From Odoribacter sp. Z80 (GTDB lineage Bacteria > Bacteroidota > Bacteroidia > Bacteroidales > Marinifilaceae), in contig NZ_QWEL01000012.1 of assembly GCF_009935865.1 (NCBI RefSeq), forward strand, positions 1 to 64,000: a DNA stretch of 64,000 bases, in the 5' to 3' direction. This document shows positions 8,915 to 18,333 of this stretch, one piece after another. Under the pieces are notes generated by a model, which was not told the DNA's origin, searched no databases, and saw only the letters and a list, made by a program, of their open reading frames with translations. Made by a program: the position numbers and the translations under genes. The first letter of the stretch is position 1; every line of letters starts with the position of its first letter.

Positions 8915-8941
8915 TTTGAATGTGTCGATTTTTTAAATTTG
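8915..8941 (+). promoter_or_regulatory. Probable promoter of the carbamate kinase gene
   Basis: TTTG (8915-8918) precedes an exact -7 box TAAATTTG (8934-8941). The ATG at 8981 lies 39 bases further on. The spacing between the boxes is a little short compared with the other promoter in this window with two clear boxes (44826-44856). Confidence 0.5.
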
Positions 8942-8980
8942 TCAAGAAAAAATAAGAAGTTTAATTTTATAGGAAGATAT

Positions 8981-9940
8981 ATGGAGGAAAAAAAATTAGC
9001 AGTGGTTGCTCTGGGGGGAAATGCTATTTTGCGAGGGAACCAAAAGGGTACGGTGGAGGAGCAGAATCAGAACATCCGGGAGACTCTGGAAAATTTGATT
9101 TATTTGGTACGGGATGGTTATAATTTAGTTATCACTCATGGAAACGGACCTCAGGTGGGGAATATTTTGATGAGCGATGATGCGGGGGTGAGGATGTACG
9201 GTTTACCTCCGATGACTTTAGATATGTGTGTGGCTTATTCGCAGGGACAGATAGGGTATATGATAGAGCGGAATTTAAGGAATGTCCTGAAGGAACAGGG
9301 GTTGAGCCGTCATGTGGTTTCTATGATTTCACAGGTCGTTGTGGATCAGCATGATCCGGCCTTGCAAAATCCGACCAAAAGGGTAGGTAAGATTTACACC
9401 CGGGAGGAAGCAGACCGTCTGGCACAGGAACACGGCTGGGTGTTTAAGGAAGAGGTGAAAGTGGAAGGAGGATGGAGGCGTGTTGTCCCTTCTCCCTGTC
9501 CCGTTGATTTCAAAAATGCTGCACTGGTGGAGCGGATGGCCCGTGCCGGCAGTATTGTGATTACCGGTGGCGGAGGTGGGATTCCGGTATATATAGATGG
9601 GGACGGAATGTTGCAGGCGATAGAAGGGGTGATAGACAAGGACCTTGCTTCGGCTATGATAGCCAGCCGGATAAAGGCGGATGAACTGTATATTTTGACG
9701 GATGTGCCTTATATTTACAAAGATTACCGGAAACCGACACAGGAAGTTCTGGAATTCCTGGATTATGCGGATACGATGAAATATCTGGAAGCCGGGATGT
9801 TTGGAGAGGGTAGTATGGCTCCCAAAATACGTGCATGTCTGTCGTTTGTGGAGAAGGGGGGACAGAAAGCGGTGATTACGGAGGCTACCAAGTTGGAAGA
9901 CCGGCATTATGGGTCGAAGATTACCATGTATTATGAGTAA
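8981..9940 (+). CDS. arcC: Carbamate kinase
   Basis: Interconverts carbamoyl phosphate + ADP and carbamate + ATP, the last step of arginine/citrulline fermentation. From the chosen start it has 319 residues, the usual length. Amino-acid-kinase motifs include VVALGGNAI at the N terminus, [11 protein letters not shown] (near residue 50) and [10 protein letters not shown] in the second half. The frame opens at 8864, but the residues before MEEKKLAV do not belong to the family. AGGAAG before the ATG supports the start at 8981. The ornithine carbamoyltransferase gene follows 62 bases later, making a citrulline-to-ATP pair without a visible arginine deiminase. Confidence 0.95.
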   Translation: MEEKKLAVVALGGNAILRGNQKGTVEEQNQNIRETLENLIYLVRDGYNLVITHGNGPQVGNILMSDDAGVRMYGLPPMTLDMCVAYSQGQIGYMIERNLRNVLKEQGLSRHVVSMISQVVVDQHDPALQNPTKRVGKIYTREEADRLAQEHGWVFKEEVKVEGGWRRVVPSPCPVDFKNAALVERMARAGSIVITGGGGGIPVYIDGDGMLQAIEGVIDKDLASAMIASRIKADELYILTDVPYIYKDYRKPTQEVLEFLDYADTMKYLEAGMFGEGSMAPKIRACLSFVEKGGQKAVITEATKLEDRHYGSKITMYYE

Positions 9941-10002
9941 GATTTTTTATAAATTTGTCATTTATAGTTAAAATTAAGGTTTCATTTAAAAATAGGATTG
10001 AT

Positions 10003-11004
10003 ATGGCTTTAAACTTAAGAAACAGAAATTTTCTGAAATTACTGGACTTTACTCCGGAAGAAATTAAATATTTGTTGAATCTGGCTGCAGATTTGAAAAA
10101 AGCGAAATACGCCGGTACGGAACAACCCCGTCTGAAAGGGAAAAATATTGCTTTGATTTTTGAAAAGACTTCTACCCGTACGCGTTGTTCTTTTGAAGTG
10201 GCTGCATATGACCAGGGGGCTCACACGACTTATCTGGGACCGACCGGTTCACAGATTGGGGTAAAAGAATCCATGAAAGATACGGCCAGGGTATTGGGGC
10301 GGATGTATGATGGAATAGAGTACCGGGGATTTTCTCAGGAGATTGTAGAGGAACTGGCTCGTTATGCGGGTGTGCCGGTGTGGAACGGGTTGACAAATGA
10401 ATTCCATCCGACTCAGATTCTGGCTGATTTCCTGACGATGTCTGAGCATGTGGATAAGCCTTTGCATCAGATTACTTTTGCTTATTTGGGAGATGCCCGC
10501 TATAATATGGGCAATTCTTTGATGGTAGGAGGTGCTAAGATGGGTATGGATGTCCGGATTGTTGCTCCGAAGGGGTTGCAGCCTGATGCTGCTTTGGTGG
10601 CGACCTGTCAGGAAATAGCCAGGGAAACGGGTGCTACAGTAACTGTAACGGATGACGTGGAAGCTGGCGTGAAAGGATGTGATTTTCTTTATACCGATGT
10701 CTGGGTATCTATGGGTGAGCCTGCGGAAGTATGGGAAGAGCGGATAAAGATGCTGAAGCCTTATCAGGTAAATGCCAAGGTGATGGAGATGACCGCTAAT
10801 CCTAAATGTAAGTTTATGCATTGTCTTCCGGCATATCATAATCTGGAAACTCAGGTCGGCCGGGATGTACACCGCCAGTTCGGACTGGATGGTGTTGAAG
10901 TGACAGAAGAGGTTTTTGAATCGCCGAATTCTATCGTATTTGATGAGGCAGAGAACCGTATGCATACCATTAAGGCTGTGATGGTGGCTACTTTGGGATG
11001 TTAA
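10003..11004 (+). CDS. Ornithine carbamoyltransferase (ArcB/ArgF type)
   Basis: Transfers the carbamoyl group between carbamoyl phosphate and ornithine to give citrulline; next to arcC it may run in the catabolic direction. From the chosen start it has 333 residues. Family motifs are complete: STRT (57-60) for carbamoyl phosphate, HPTQ (135-138) and HCLP (273-276) for ornithine binding. The end ([19 protein letters not shown]) resembles the ArcB/E. coli ArgF type and differs from the N-acetyl/N-succinylornithine enzymes (ArgF') of many Bacteroides. The start at 9955 would add 16 unrelated residues. A terminator follows. Confidence 0.92.
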   Translation: MALNLRNRNFLKLLDFTPEEIKYLLNLAADLKKAKYAGTEQPRLKGKNIALIFEKTSTRTRCSFEVAAYDQGAHTTYLGPTGSQIGVKESMKDTARVLGRMYDGIEYRGFSQEIVEELARYAGVPVWNGLTNEFHPTQILADFLTMSEHVDKPLHQITFAYLGDARYNMGNSLMVGGAKMGMDVRIVAPKGLQPDAALVATCQEIARETGATVTVTDDVEAGVKGCDFLYTDVWVSMGEPAEVWEERIKMLKPYQVNAKVMEMTANPKCKFMHCLPAYHNLETQVGRDVHRQFGLDGVEVTEEVFESPNSIVFDEAENRMHTIKAVMVATLGC

Positions 11005-11029
11005 GGATATAAACCGATAAAAGAAAGAG

Positions 11030-11069
11030 GGCCTGCATGGGGAAGATTTTTTCCTTGCAGGTCTTTTTT
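11030..11069 (+). terminator. Rho-independent terminator after the ornithine carbamoyltransferase gene
   Basis: The outer stem CCTGCA (11032-11037) / TGCAGG (11056-11061) is extended inward by GGAA/TTCC. A TCTTTTTT tract follows. It closes the arcC unit. Confidence 0.75.
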
Positions 11070-11173
11070 ATGATTTGGTATTGGAAAGTACAAAAAGTGA
11101 GATTTACTGTAAAGTGGTATATAAATACTAAGAAAAATTAACCAAAAGAGAGAAGGTGAATGGAGATAAATTA

Positions 11174-11181
11174 TATCTTTG
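11174..11181 (+). promoter_or_regulatory. Probable -7 box (TATCTTTG) for gcvT
   Basis: This is an exact TAnnTTTG match 98 bases before the gcvT ATG, so the leader is long for this genome. The leader has a small ATTGC/GCAAT inverted repeat (11193-11210). I see no glycine-riboswitch fold. No -33 box is apparent. Confidence 0.45.
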
Positions 11182-11278
11182 TGAAGTTTTCCATTGCTAA
11201 CGTTTGCAATAATAGGAGTATTTCCCGGGAATACAGAATGAAGTAAAGCTCTTTAATGTAACTTAATATAAATAAAGA

Positions 11279-12379
11279 ATGAAAACAACTCCTTTTACTC
11301 ATTTTCATGAGGCTTTGGGAGCCCGGATGGCTCCTTTTGCCGGTTATAATATGCCTATTGAATACAGTACGGGTATAAAAGAAGAACATTTAACGGTTCG
11401 GAAAAAATTAGGTGTGTTTGATGTTTCTCACATGGGTGAGTTTTGGATAAAGGGGCCGAAGGCTTTTGAGCTGGTACAGAAATTAACGACGAATGATGTA
11501 GCGGCTTTGGTGGACGGTAAGGTTCAGTACAGTTGTTTTCCGAATGAAAGGGGGGGGATTGTGGATGACCTGTTAGTTTATCGTTTCAGTCCGGAAAAAT
11601 ATCTTTTGGTGGTGAATGCTGCTAATATTGAAAAGGACTGGAATTGGGTTGTGAAGTATGGTGCAGAATTGGGGATGAAGCCCGGGATTGAACTGGAAAA
11701 TGCTTCCGACCGTATTTGTCAGTTGGCGATACAGGGGCCTTTGGCTTTAAAGGCGATGCAAAAGCTGACTTCGGAGAATGTGACTGATATGGAGTATTAT
11801 ACTTTTAAGGAGATTCCTTTTGCTGGTATTGATAAAGTGATTTTTTCCACTACGGGGTATACTGGTGCCGGCGGATGTGAAGTTTATGCGTATAATGAAG
11901 ATGCTGAGCGTTTGTGGAATGCTGTTTTCGAGGCAGGAAAAGAGTTTGGCATTCAGCCTATCGGTTTAGGAGCCCGGGATACCCTTCGCCTGGAAGCTGG
12001 TTTTTGTTTATACGGGCATGAGATTGACGATGAGCATGGTCCGATAGAGGCTGGTCTGGGATGGATCACTAAGTTTGTGCCGGGAAATGACTTTATTATG
12101 CGGGAATACCATGAGAAGATGAAGGCTGATAAACCAGCCCGCTACATGAAGCCGTTTGAGATTGTAGACCGGGGTATTGCCCGTCAGGGATATCCGATAG
12201 AAGATGCAGAGGGAAATGAAATCGGAGTGGTTTGTTCCGGAACGGTATCGCCGTTGACGGGAAAATCTATCGGTACGGGATATGTGAAAAGCGGATTCCA
12301 TAAACTGGATTCGGAAATTTTTATCCGGGTTCGGAATAAAGCTTTGAAAGCTAAGATTGTAAAAACTCCGTTTTTTTGA
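11279..12379 (+). CDS. gcvT: Glycine cleavage system T protein (aminomethyltransferase)
   Basis: Transfers the methylene group from the aminomethyl-lipoyl H protein to tetrahydrofolate, releasing ammonia. The 366 residues match the family. VFDVSHMGE (47-55), the substrate loop [11 protein letters not shown] (catalytic Asp at 96/97) and [11 protein letters not shown] (231-241) are intact. The C-terminal barrel contains GIARQGYP and CSGTVSP. It is not clustered with gcvH or gcvP here, which is usual in Bacteroidales. It lies alone between a possible promoter at 11174 and a terminator at 12391, next to the serine operon that feeds the same one-carbon pool. Confidence 0.96.
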   Translation: MKTTPFTHFHEALGARMAPFAGYNMPIEYSTGIKEEHLTVRKKLGVFDVSHMGEFWIKGPKAFELVQKLTTNDVAALVDGKVQYSCFPNERGGIVDDLLVYRFSPEKYLLVVNAANIEKDWNWVVKYGAELGMKPGIELENASDRICQLAIQGPLALKAMQKLTSENVTDMEYYTFKEIPFAGIDKVIFSTTGYTGAGGCEVYAYNEDAERLWNAVFEAGKEFGIQPIGLGARDTLRLEAGFCLYGHEIDDEHGPIEAGLGWITKFVPGNDFIMREYHEKMKADKPARYMKPFEIVDRGIARQGYPIEDAEGNEIGVVCSGTVSPLTGKSIGTGYVKSGFHKLDSEIFIRVRNKALKAKIVKTPFF

Positions 12380-12390
12380 TGAGTGCTGTA

Positions 12391-12415
12391 GCGGGACTAT
12401 TCAGTCCCGCTTTTT
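12391..12415 (+). terminator. Rho-independent terminator after gcvT
   Basis: A perfect 8-bp GC-rich stem GCGGGACT / AGTCCCGC with a 4-base loop ATTC is followed by five Ts. Confidence 0.88.
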
Positions 12416-12570
12416 ACGGGGAATTTCGGGTTTATTGAAATGGTTTTTGTAAAGAGGAATTAAATTCGAATATTTTTATTTAAATGGCAAGTATTTTGAA
12501 GGAAAATTTGCATATTTGTAACGTTTCCGAAAGGAAAAGCTAAATAGAACACTTTAAATTATTATACAAG

Positions 12571-13650
12571 ATGAGAAAACATATTTTTAATGCTGGTCCG
12601 TGTAAATTACCGGATATGACTTTGGAAAATACGGCAAAAGCTGTTAATGAACTGGGAAATTGTGGTCAGTCCATCCTTGAAGTATCTCACCGTTCTGCTG
12701 ATTTTCAGGCAGTTTATGATGAGACTGTTGCTTTGTTTAAAGAAGTTTTAAATATTCCGGATAATTATTCCGTTATTTTTCTCGGTGGTGGGGCCAGTAT
12801 GCAATTTTGCATGATTCCTTACAATTTCTTGGGTAAGAAGGCTGCTTATGTGAATACAGGTGTTTGGTCGAAGAAAGCCATTGCTGAGGCTAAATTGTGG
12901 GGAGAAGTGGAAGTGATTGCTTCTTCTGAAGACCGGAATTTTACTTATTATCCGAAAGGTTTCAAGATTCCTTCTGATGTGGATTATCTGCATATTACTT
13001 CGAATAATACGATTCGCGGTACGGAAATTTTTGAAGATTTGGATAGCCCTGTGCCTGTGATTGCTGATATGTCTTCTGATATTTGCAGCCGCCCGGTGGA
13101 TGTGACGAAATATATGATGATTTATGGCGGATGTCAGAAGAATTTAGGACCTGCAGGTGCTACTTTTGTTATTATCCGTAATGATTATCTGGATAAAGTG
13201 GTTGCTGACCGGAAAATTCCGACTATGTTGAAATATCAGACTCATGTGGAGAATGGTTCTATGTTCAATACGCCTCCGTGTATCAATATTTTTGCTGTAG
13301 GTCAGACTTTAAAATGGATTAAACAGATGGGTGGTGTGGAAGCAATGGAGAGAATGGCTATTGAGAGATGTGACGCGCTGTATGCTGAATTTGACCGGAA
13401 TACGGTTTTCCGTGCAGTGGTGGAAGAAGGTTCCCGTTCCCGTATGAATATTCCTTTTGTTATGGCTGAAGGATATGAGGAACTGGAAAAAGAATTCCTG
13501 GATTTCTGCAAATCCAAAAATATTGTGGGCGTAAAGGGACATCGTTTGGTTGGTGGTTTCCGTGCTTCTACTTATAATGCATGTACGATGGATGATGTAC
13601 GTGCGCTTATTGCTGCTATGCAGGAATTTGAAAAAAATCATAAAAAATAA
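12571..13650 (+). CDS. serC: Phosphoserine aminotransferase
   Basis: PLP enzyme converting 3-phosphohydroxypyruvate and glutamate to phosphoserine, the second step of serine synthesis; it may also serve vitamin B6 synthesis. It has 359 residues. The N terminus has FNAGPCKLP; the PLP phosphate loop GGGASMQF spans 72-79; the Schiff-base lysine is Lys190 in [26 protein letters not shown] near the C terminus is the substrate-binding arginine region. A possible promoter lies upstream (TTTG at 12495 with TAACGTTTC at 12519, both imperfect). serA follows 18 bases after the stop, so the pair is an operon. Confidence 0.97.
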   Translation: MRKHIFNAGPCKLPDMTLENTAKAVNELGNCGQSILEVSHRSADFQAVYDETVALFKEVLNIPDNYSVIFLGGGASMQFCMIPYNFLGKKAAYVNTGVWSKKAIAEAKLWGEVEVIASSEDRNFTYYPKGFKIPSDVDYLHITSNNTIRGTEIFEDLDSPVPVIADMSSDICSRPVDVTKYMMIYGGCQKNLGPAGATFVIIRNDYLDKVVADRKIPTMLKYQTHVENGSMFNTPPCINIFAVGQTLKWIKQMGGVEAMERMAIERCDALYAEFDRNTVFRAVVEEGSRSRMNIPFVMAEGYEELEKEFLDFCKSKNIVGVKGHRLVGGFRASTYNACTMDDVRALIAAMQEFEKNHKK

Positions 13651-13668
13651 CTCTTTAATTCTGAATTT

Positions 13669-14589
13669 ATGACAAAAGTTCTGATTGCGACTGATAAGCC
13701 TTTTGCTCCTGTGGCAGTAAAAGGAATCCGGGAGATTGTGGAAGCTCAGGGATACGAACTTGTATTGTTGGAAAAATATACTTCTCCGGAAGAGTTGATT
13801 GCGGCTGTGGCTGATGTGGAAGCTATGATTATCCGTTCCGATAAGGCAACGAAAGAGGTGATTGATGCTGCTAAGAAGCTGAAAGTGATCGTACGGGCAG
13901 GTGCCGGTTATGATAACATTGATTTACAGGCGTGTACGGCTCATGGTGTTGTCGCAATGAATACACCGGGACAAAATTCCAATGCTGTTGCAGAATTGGT
14001 TTTTGGTATGGCAGTTTATTTGGCCCGTAATTTTTATAACGGTAAATCCGGTCATGAATTGAAAGGTAAGAAAATCGGAATCCATGCTTATGGAAATGTA
14101 GGGCAGAATGTCGGACGTATTGCCAAAGGTTTCGGTATGGAAGTATTTGCTTTTGACCCGTTCATGACAGACGAGCAGATTCAGGCTGCTGGTGCTATTC
14201 CTTTGCACTCTGCAGAAGAGATGTACGGCATGTGTGATTATGTATCGCTGCATATTCCGGCTACAGACAAGACCAAAAAATCCATCAATTATGAATTGGT
14301 GAACCGGATGCCTAAAGGCGGGGTATTGATTAATACAGCCCGTAAGGAGGTCATTGATGAGGAAGGTTTGCTGAAGTTAATGTCAGACCGTCCGGATTTG
14401 AAGTATATTTCCGATATCGCACCGGATAATGCTGCTGATTTTGCTCCGTTTGAAGGACGTTATTTCTTTACTCCGAAAAAAATGGGAGCTCAGACTGAGG
14501 AGGCAAATATTAACGCAGGTCTTGCTGCAGCCCGTCAGATTGTAGCCTATCTGGAGCATGGAGATGCTAAATTCAAAGTAAATAAATAA
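13669..14589 (+). CDS. serA: D-3-phosphoglycerate dehydrogenase, short form with Lys in place of the catalytic His
   Basis: Oxidises 3-phosphoglycerate with NAD+ in the first step of serine synthesis. At 306 residues it lacks the ASB and ACT domains, so feedback control by serine through ACT is not expected. The NAD-binding loop is YGNVGQNVG (141-149), the catalytic Arg is Arg225 in NTARKEV and an acidic partner sits at 231/232. The usual TPHxGA histidine is replaced: the sequence reads TPKKMGA with Lys270/271. Lysine at this site is known in the Entamoeba histolytica enzyme, which groups with Bacteroidetes sequences. It is cotranscribed with serC. A hairpin follows. Confidence 0.93.
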   Translation: MTKVLIATDKPFAPVAVKGIREIVEAQGYELVLLEKYTSPEELIAAVADVEAMIIRSDKATKEVIDAAKKLKVIVRAGAGYDNIDLQACTAHGVVAMNTPGQNSNAVAELVFGMAVYLARNFYNGKSGHELKGKKIGIHAYGNVGQNVGRIAKGFGMEVFAFDPFMTDEQIQAAGAIPLHSAEEMYGMCDYVSLHIPATDKTKKSINYELVNRMPKGGVLINTARKEVIDEEGLLKLMSDRPDLKYISDIAPDNAADFAPFEGRYFFTPKKMGAQTEEANINAGLAAARQIVAYLEHGDAKFKVNK

Positions 14590-14607
14590 TAGGTTACCGG
14601 CTTATTT

Positions 14608-14653
14608 CTTGCCAATGTACCAATAACAGGTTGGGCACATTGGCAAGTTTTAT
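14608..14653 (+). terminator. Hairpin with T-rich tail between serA and DUF1015 gene
   Basis: Arms CTTGCCAATGT (14608-14618) and ACATTGGCAAG (14637-14647) pair perfectly over 11 bp, with an 18-base loop, followed by TTTTATAAT. It looks like a terminator, perhaps partial, since serC-serA-DUF1015 is a conserved gene order and no strong promoter is seen before 14700. Confidence 0.65.
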
Positions 14654-14699
14654 AATAGGGTAACCGTGAAGTTTAAACTTACGATTAAAATTATAATTT

Positions 14700-15950
14700 A
14701 TGGCAATAGTAAAACCATTTAAAGGCTTGCGTACTCCAGACCAGAAGGTATGTGAGGAATTGGCTTGTCTGCCTTATGATGTGATGAATTCGGAAGAAGC
14801 TGCACAGATGGCTTCCGGCAAACCGAAGTCTTTGTTGCATGTGACCCGTGCTGAGATTGACTGTCCGGCAGGAACGGATATTCATTCTGAGACGGTTTAT
14901 CATAAGAGTGTCGAGAATTTTAAAATGTTTCAGGAAAAGGGATGGCTTGTGCAGGATGAGGAACCGAAGTTCTATATTTATGCTCAGACGATGGACGGAC
15001 GCACTCAGTATGGAATTGTGGGGTGTGCGGCTTGTGAGGATTATATGAACGGGGTTATAAAAAAACATGAATTGACCCGTCCGGATAAGGAGGAAGACCG
15101 GATGGTACTGACCCGTTATGTAAATGCTAACCTGGAGCCGGTTTTCTTTGCTTACCGTGCTGTGCCTGAGATTGATGCTATTGTTGAAAATATTGTAAAG
15201 AATCAGAAAGCTGATTATGATTTTGTGGCAGAGGATGGCTTCGGACATCATTTCTGGGCAATTCATTGTCCGGAGACGAACAAGCGTCTGGAGGAATTGT
15301 TTGCGACCAAAGTACCGTATACTTATGTGGCTGACGGTCATCACCGGACGGCTGCTGCTGCCCGTATCGGTGCTGAATATAAAGCAAAGAATCCGCATCA
15401 TACTGGTAATGAAGAATATAATTTCTTCATGGCAGTGCATTTCCCCGATCATCAGTTAAAGATTATTGATTATAACCGTGTGGTAAAAGACCTGAACGGT
15501 CTGACGGAAGCTCAGTTGTTGGAGAAGCTGAAAGCTCATTTTGAGGTGCAAGAGATGGGAACTGAGGTGTATCATCCTGCCAAATTACATGAATTCAGTA
15601 TGTATCTGGCCGGAAAATGGTACCGTCTTACCGCTAAACCCGGCTCATACAATGATGCAGACCCTATCGGGGTTTTGGACGTGACTATTCTTTCTAAGCA
15701 CGTATTGGCTGATATTCTGGATATACAGGATTTGCGTACTTCGAAACGGATTGATTTCGTCGGAGGTATCCGAGGATTAGGAGAATTGAAAAAGCGGGTT
15801 GATAGCGGTGAAATGAAAGTGGCTTTTGCTCTCTATCCGGTGTCTATGGAACAGTTGCTGAATATTGCCGATACAGGTAATATCATGCCTCCGAAGACAA
15901 CATGGTTTGAACCGAAGCTCCGGTCAGGATTGGTTATCCATAAGATTTGA
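14700..15950 (+). CDS. DUF1015 family protein
   Basis: A 416-residue cytosolic protein of the DUF1015 family, whose reaction is not established. Typical features are the start IVKPFKGLRT, the LPYDVMNSEEA segment (near 22-32), YADGHHRTAAAAR in the middle (a His-His-Arg cluster resembling a nucleotide or metal site) and the C-terminal PPKTTWFEPKLRSGL. The family recurrently neighbours serC and serA, as here, so a part in serine metabolism is inferred; a serine kinase of this type is known in archaea (SerK, a ParB-like relative). That comparison is a suggestion only. It ends in a strong bidirectional terminator. Confidence 0.9.
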   Translation: MAIVKPFKGLRTPDQKVCEELACLPYDVMNSEEAAQMASGKPKSLLHVTRAEIDCPAGTDIHSETVYHKSVENFKMFQEKGWLVQDEEPKFYIYAQTMDGRTQYGIVGCAACEDYMNGVIKKHELTRPDKEEDRMVLTRYVNANLEPVFFAYRAVPEIDAIVENIVKNQKADYDFVAEDGFGHHFWAIHCPETNKRLEELFATKVPYTYVADGHHRTAAAARIGAEYKAKNPHHTGNEEYNFFMAVHFPDHQLKIIDYNRVVKDLNGLTEAQLLEKLKAHFEVQEMGTEVYHPAKLHEFSMYLAGKWYRLTAKPGSYNDADPIGVLDVTILSKHVLADILDIQDLRTSKRIDFVGGIRGLGELKKRVDSGEMKVAFALYPVSMEQLLNIADTGNIMPPKTTWFEPKLRSGLVIHKI

Positions 15951-15967
15951 CGGATTGCTTATTAATA

Positions 15968-15999
15968 AAAAAATACCATCTCTTTGATGGTATTTTTTT
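15968..15999. terminator. Bidirectional terminator between DUF1015 gene and ABC permease gene
   Basis: The 13-bp arms (AATACCATC / GATGGTATT, flanked by A and T runs on either side) surround the loop TCTTT. The A-tract before and T-tract after the stem make it work in both directions between convergent genes. Confidence 0.9.
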
Positions 16000-16010
16000 A
16001 TGTCCGTAAC

Positions 16011-17345
16011 TTAGTATTTTAACCATTTATAAAGTTCTTTCCAACTGGGTTTCTTGCCGTACATAAGGATACCGACACGGTATATTTTGGCGGAGAGCCA
16101 GGTGAAAAAGATGAATGCGGCAATGAGCAGGGCGGCTGATACCAGAAGTTCCCACGTAGGGACGCCGAAGGCCATGCGGACGAGCATGACTACGGGTGAG
16201 GTGAACGGTACAAATGATGCCCAGTAGACAATAGACGTTTCGGGGTTTCGCATGGCAGCAATACCGATATAGAGGGCTGCAACCAGGACAATGGTTAAAG
16301 GTGTCATGAATTGCTGGGAGTCGGTTTCGTTGTCGACAGCGGCACCGATAGCGGCGAAGATGGAAGCATATAACAGATAGCCTGCCAGGAAAAAGAAGAT
16401 AAATGCCGCAAAGAAACTGATGATGTATGATGGGGCAATGGTTTGTGCAATGTTTTTTACCATTTCAAGTTGTTCGACGTCTAAGTTGTTGGTCTGTGCC
16501 ATGGCAACAAGGTCTGTTGTGTTCCGCAGGCTTTCCATGTCGATATTGGGCATAAAAGCGCTTAGCAGAGCCATAACGGAGATGAGGCCGATAAAAATCC
16601 AGATGAGAAATTGTACCAATCCCACGGAGGCTACTCCGATGATTTTTCCCATGAGGAATTGAAAAGGTTTTACGGACGACACCAATACTTCAATGATGCG
16701 GTTGGTTTTTTCTTCGATGACGCCACGCATAACGACCGACGCATACAGGAAGATAAACATGTAAATGGCCATGCCTGCAATTAAGCCGATGATGGAAGCA
16801 ATGGCTGACGAGCTCTCTTTGGCTTCGCCTGTGTCCGATTGTTTTAAAGTGCGGATTTTTACCGGGGTTTTTGTGGCGTTCAGTTTTTTTTCCAGGTCAG
16901 GTAAGTTTGTTTCGGTAATTACCGCAGCTTTTTTTATATTTTCGATTTTATTCTGCAGTTGGGTGTGAATGTTACTTTCCAGTTCCGGAGGAATCTGGGA
17001 GAAGGAGTTTATGGTGATGTCCGCTTCTTCCATGACATTGGCAGGAATCCATAGTATGGCGTAATATCCGTTTTTCTGGAGATAGTCTGCCGATTCTTCC
17101 TGTGTAATATTTTCATCGGTGTATATGAAATTGGTGTTGTTGATTTTTTCCAACGGGGTTTTGATGGATGAAGCGTTGATAACAGCGATTTGTCTTTCTT
17201 GTGTATCTTTTTTCAGCATCATCCACATCAGAAAGGCGTAGAATGCAACGAAGAGCAAAGGTACGGCTATGGTGGTGATCAGGAACGATTTTTTCTTTAC
17301 CCGGGTAGTAAATTCACGACCAATAATGATAAATATTTTATTCAT
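16011..17345 (-). CDS. ABC-2 type transporter permease (NatB-like)
   Basis: Membrane subunit of an ABC exporter of the NatAB (Na+ efflux/unknown substrate) class. It has 444 residues: one N-terminal membrane helix (about 20-42), a large extracytoplasmic domain (45-180) and five to six helices in the second half. GVIEEKTNRIIEVLVSS, just after the second helix, is the hallmark of ABC-2 permeases of this class. Its start lies 11 bases after the stop of the ATPase gene, so the pair is cotranscribed. The real substrate cannot be read from the sequence. Confidence 0.9.
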   Translation of the reverse strand: MNKIFIIIGREFTTRVKKKSFLITTIAVPLLFVAFYAFLMWMMLKKDTQERQIAVINASSIKTPLEKINNTNFIYTDENITQEESADYLQKNGYYAILWIPANVMEEADITINSFSQIPPELESNIHTQLQNKIENIKKAAVITETNLPDLEKKLNATKTPVKIRTLKQSDTGEAKESSSAIASIIGLIAGMAIYMFIFLYASVVMRGVIEEKTNRIIEVLVSSVKPFQFLMGKIIGVASVGLVQFLIWIFIGLISVMALLSAFMPNIDMESLRNTTDLVAMAQTNNLDVEQLEMVKNIAQTIAPSYIISFFAAFIFFFLAGYLLYASIFAAIGAAVDNETDSQQFMTPLTIVLVAALYIGIAAMRNPETSIVYWASFVPFTSPVVMLVRMAFGVPTWELLVSAALLIAAFIFFTWLSAKIYRVGILMYGKKPSWKELYKWLKY

Positions 17346-17356
17346 GGTATTGATTT

Positions 17357-18274
17357 TTATTGCTCTTTCACAAGTTTGATAAAGATGTCATGCATGCTGG
17401 GAATGATTTTGTCGTAGGACAGGATATCCGTGTGGCCGATGAAGCGGGAGAGCAGAGTATTTGTCGGGCAGTCGGTCAGTTTTTGTAGTACGATGTCCTG
17501 GCGTATGCCTTCCGTACGGTTGGAAAGTACCTCAAATTCTTTACCTGCCAGCTCTTCTACGTCGATTTCGTCGTTAGGGCGGATGCTCAGTTGATAGGAG
17601 TTGTTGGCATATTTTTCACGGATTTCATTGATGGGGCCTTCGACGATTTTATGCGATTTGTTGATGAGGGCGATGTGGCTGCATATTTCTTCTACGGAAC
17701 TCATGTTGTGGGTAGAGAAAATGATTGTAGTTCCTTTTTGCCGCAGTTCCAGGATTTCTTTTTTTAATAACTCTACGTTAATCGGGTCAAATCCGCTGAA
17801 CGGTTCATCAAAAATCAGCATTTCGGGTTGATGGAGGACGGTGGTAATGAATTGAACTTTCTGTGCCATACCTTTGGAAAGTTCCTCCACTTTTTTGTCC
17901 CACCATGCAGCGATTCCGAATTTTTCAAACCAGGCTTTCAGTTGACGGATAGCTTCACTCCTGCTAATTCCTTTCAGACGGGCTAAATAGACTGCTTGTT
18001 CGCCGACTTTCATTTTTTTATACAATCCCCGTTCTTCCGGCAGATAGCCGATACGGCTCATGTCAGAGATAGCCAGTGGTTTCCCTTTAAAAAAGAGTTG
18101 TCCTGAATCCGGTCCGGTGATTTGGGTAATGATGCGGATTAAAGATGTTTTTCCGGCTCCGTTGGGACCTAACAAACCGTAAATAGCCCCTTCCGGAATT
18201 TCTATCGAAACATCATCCAGAGCCCGGTGACTGGCGTAATTTTTGGTAATGTGTTCTGCAACAAAAAAACTCAT
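17357..18274 (-). CDS. ABC transporter ATP-binding protein (NatA-like)
   Basis: ATPase partner of the following permease. From the chosen start it has 305 residues. Walker A is GPNGAGKT (36-43), the signature is LSKGMAQKVQ, Walker B is LIFDEPFSGFDP and the switch His lies in STHNMSS. A C-terminal DUF4162-like extension of about 80 residues follows. The frame opens at 18331, but the first 19 codons overlap a terminator hairpin, and MSFFVAEHITKNY at 18274 is the family's N terminus. Confidence 0.93.
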   Translation of the reverse strand: MSFFVAEHITKNYASHRALDDVSIEIPEGAIYGLLGPNGAGKTSLIRIITQITGPDSGQLFFKGKPLAISDMSRIGYLPEERGLYKKMKVGEQAVYLARLKGISRSEAIRQLKAWFEKFGIAAWWDKKVEELSKGMAQKVQFITTVLHQPEMLIFDEPFSGFDPINVELLKKEILELRQKGTTIIFSTHNMSSVEEICSHIALINKSHKIVEGPINEIREKYANNSYQLSIRPNDEIDVEELAGKEFEVLSNRTEGIRQDIVLQKLTDCPTNTLLSRFIGHTDILSYDKIIPSMHDIFIKLVKEQ

Positions 18275-18296
18275 GATAGTAAGTGTAGATAATAAA

Positions 18297-18322
18297 TGTG
18301 CTGGCGTGTTTACGCCAGCACA
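18297..18322 (-). terminator. Terminator hairpin after the biotin carrier gene
   Basis: A perfect 11-bp stem (TGTGCTGGCGT / ACGCCAGCACA) has a 4-base loop, with ATTTATT following on the minus strand. It begins 12 bases after the biotin-carrier stop and separates the carboxylase unit from the ABC exporter. The T-tract is weak, so readthrough is possible. Confidence 0.65.
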
Positions 18323-18333
18323 TAGAATCATAT

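Noticed and set aside
10249-10965. 238-codon minus-strand open frame
   Set aside because: Shadow of the ornithine carbamoyltransferase gene, whose motifs are complete.
11182-11278. Glycine riboswitch in the gcvT leader
   Set aside because: The leader is long enough to catch attention, but it has only a 5-bp inverted repeat and no glycine-aptamer-like core.
14691-15452. 253-codon open frame on the minus strand
   Set aside because: It lies wholly antisense to the well-supported DUF1015 gene, with His/Ile/Ser-rich content typical of shadow frames.
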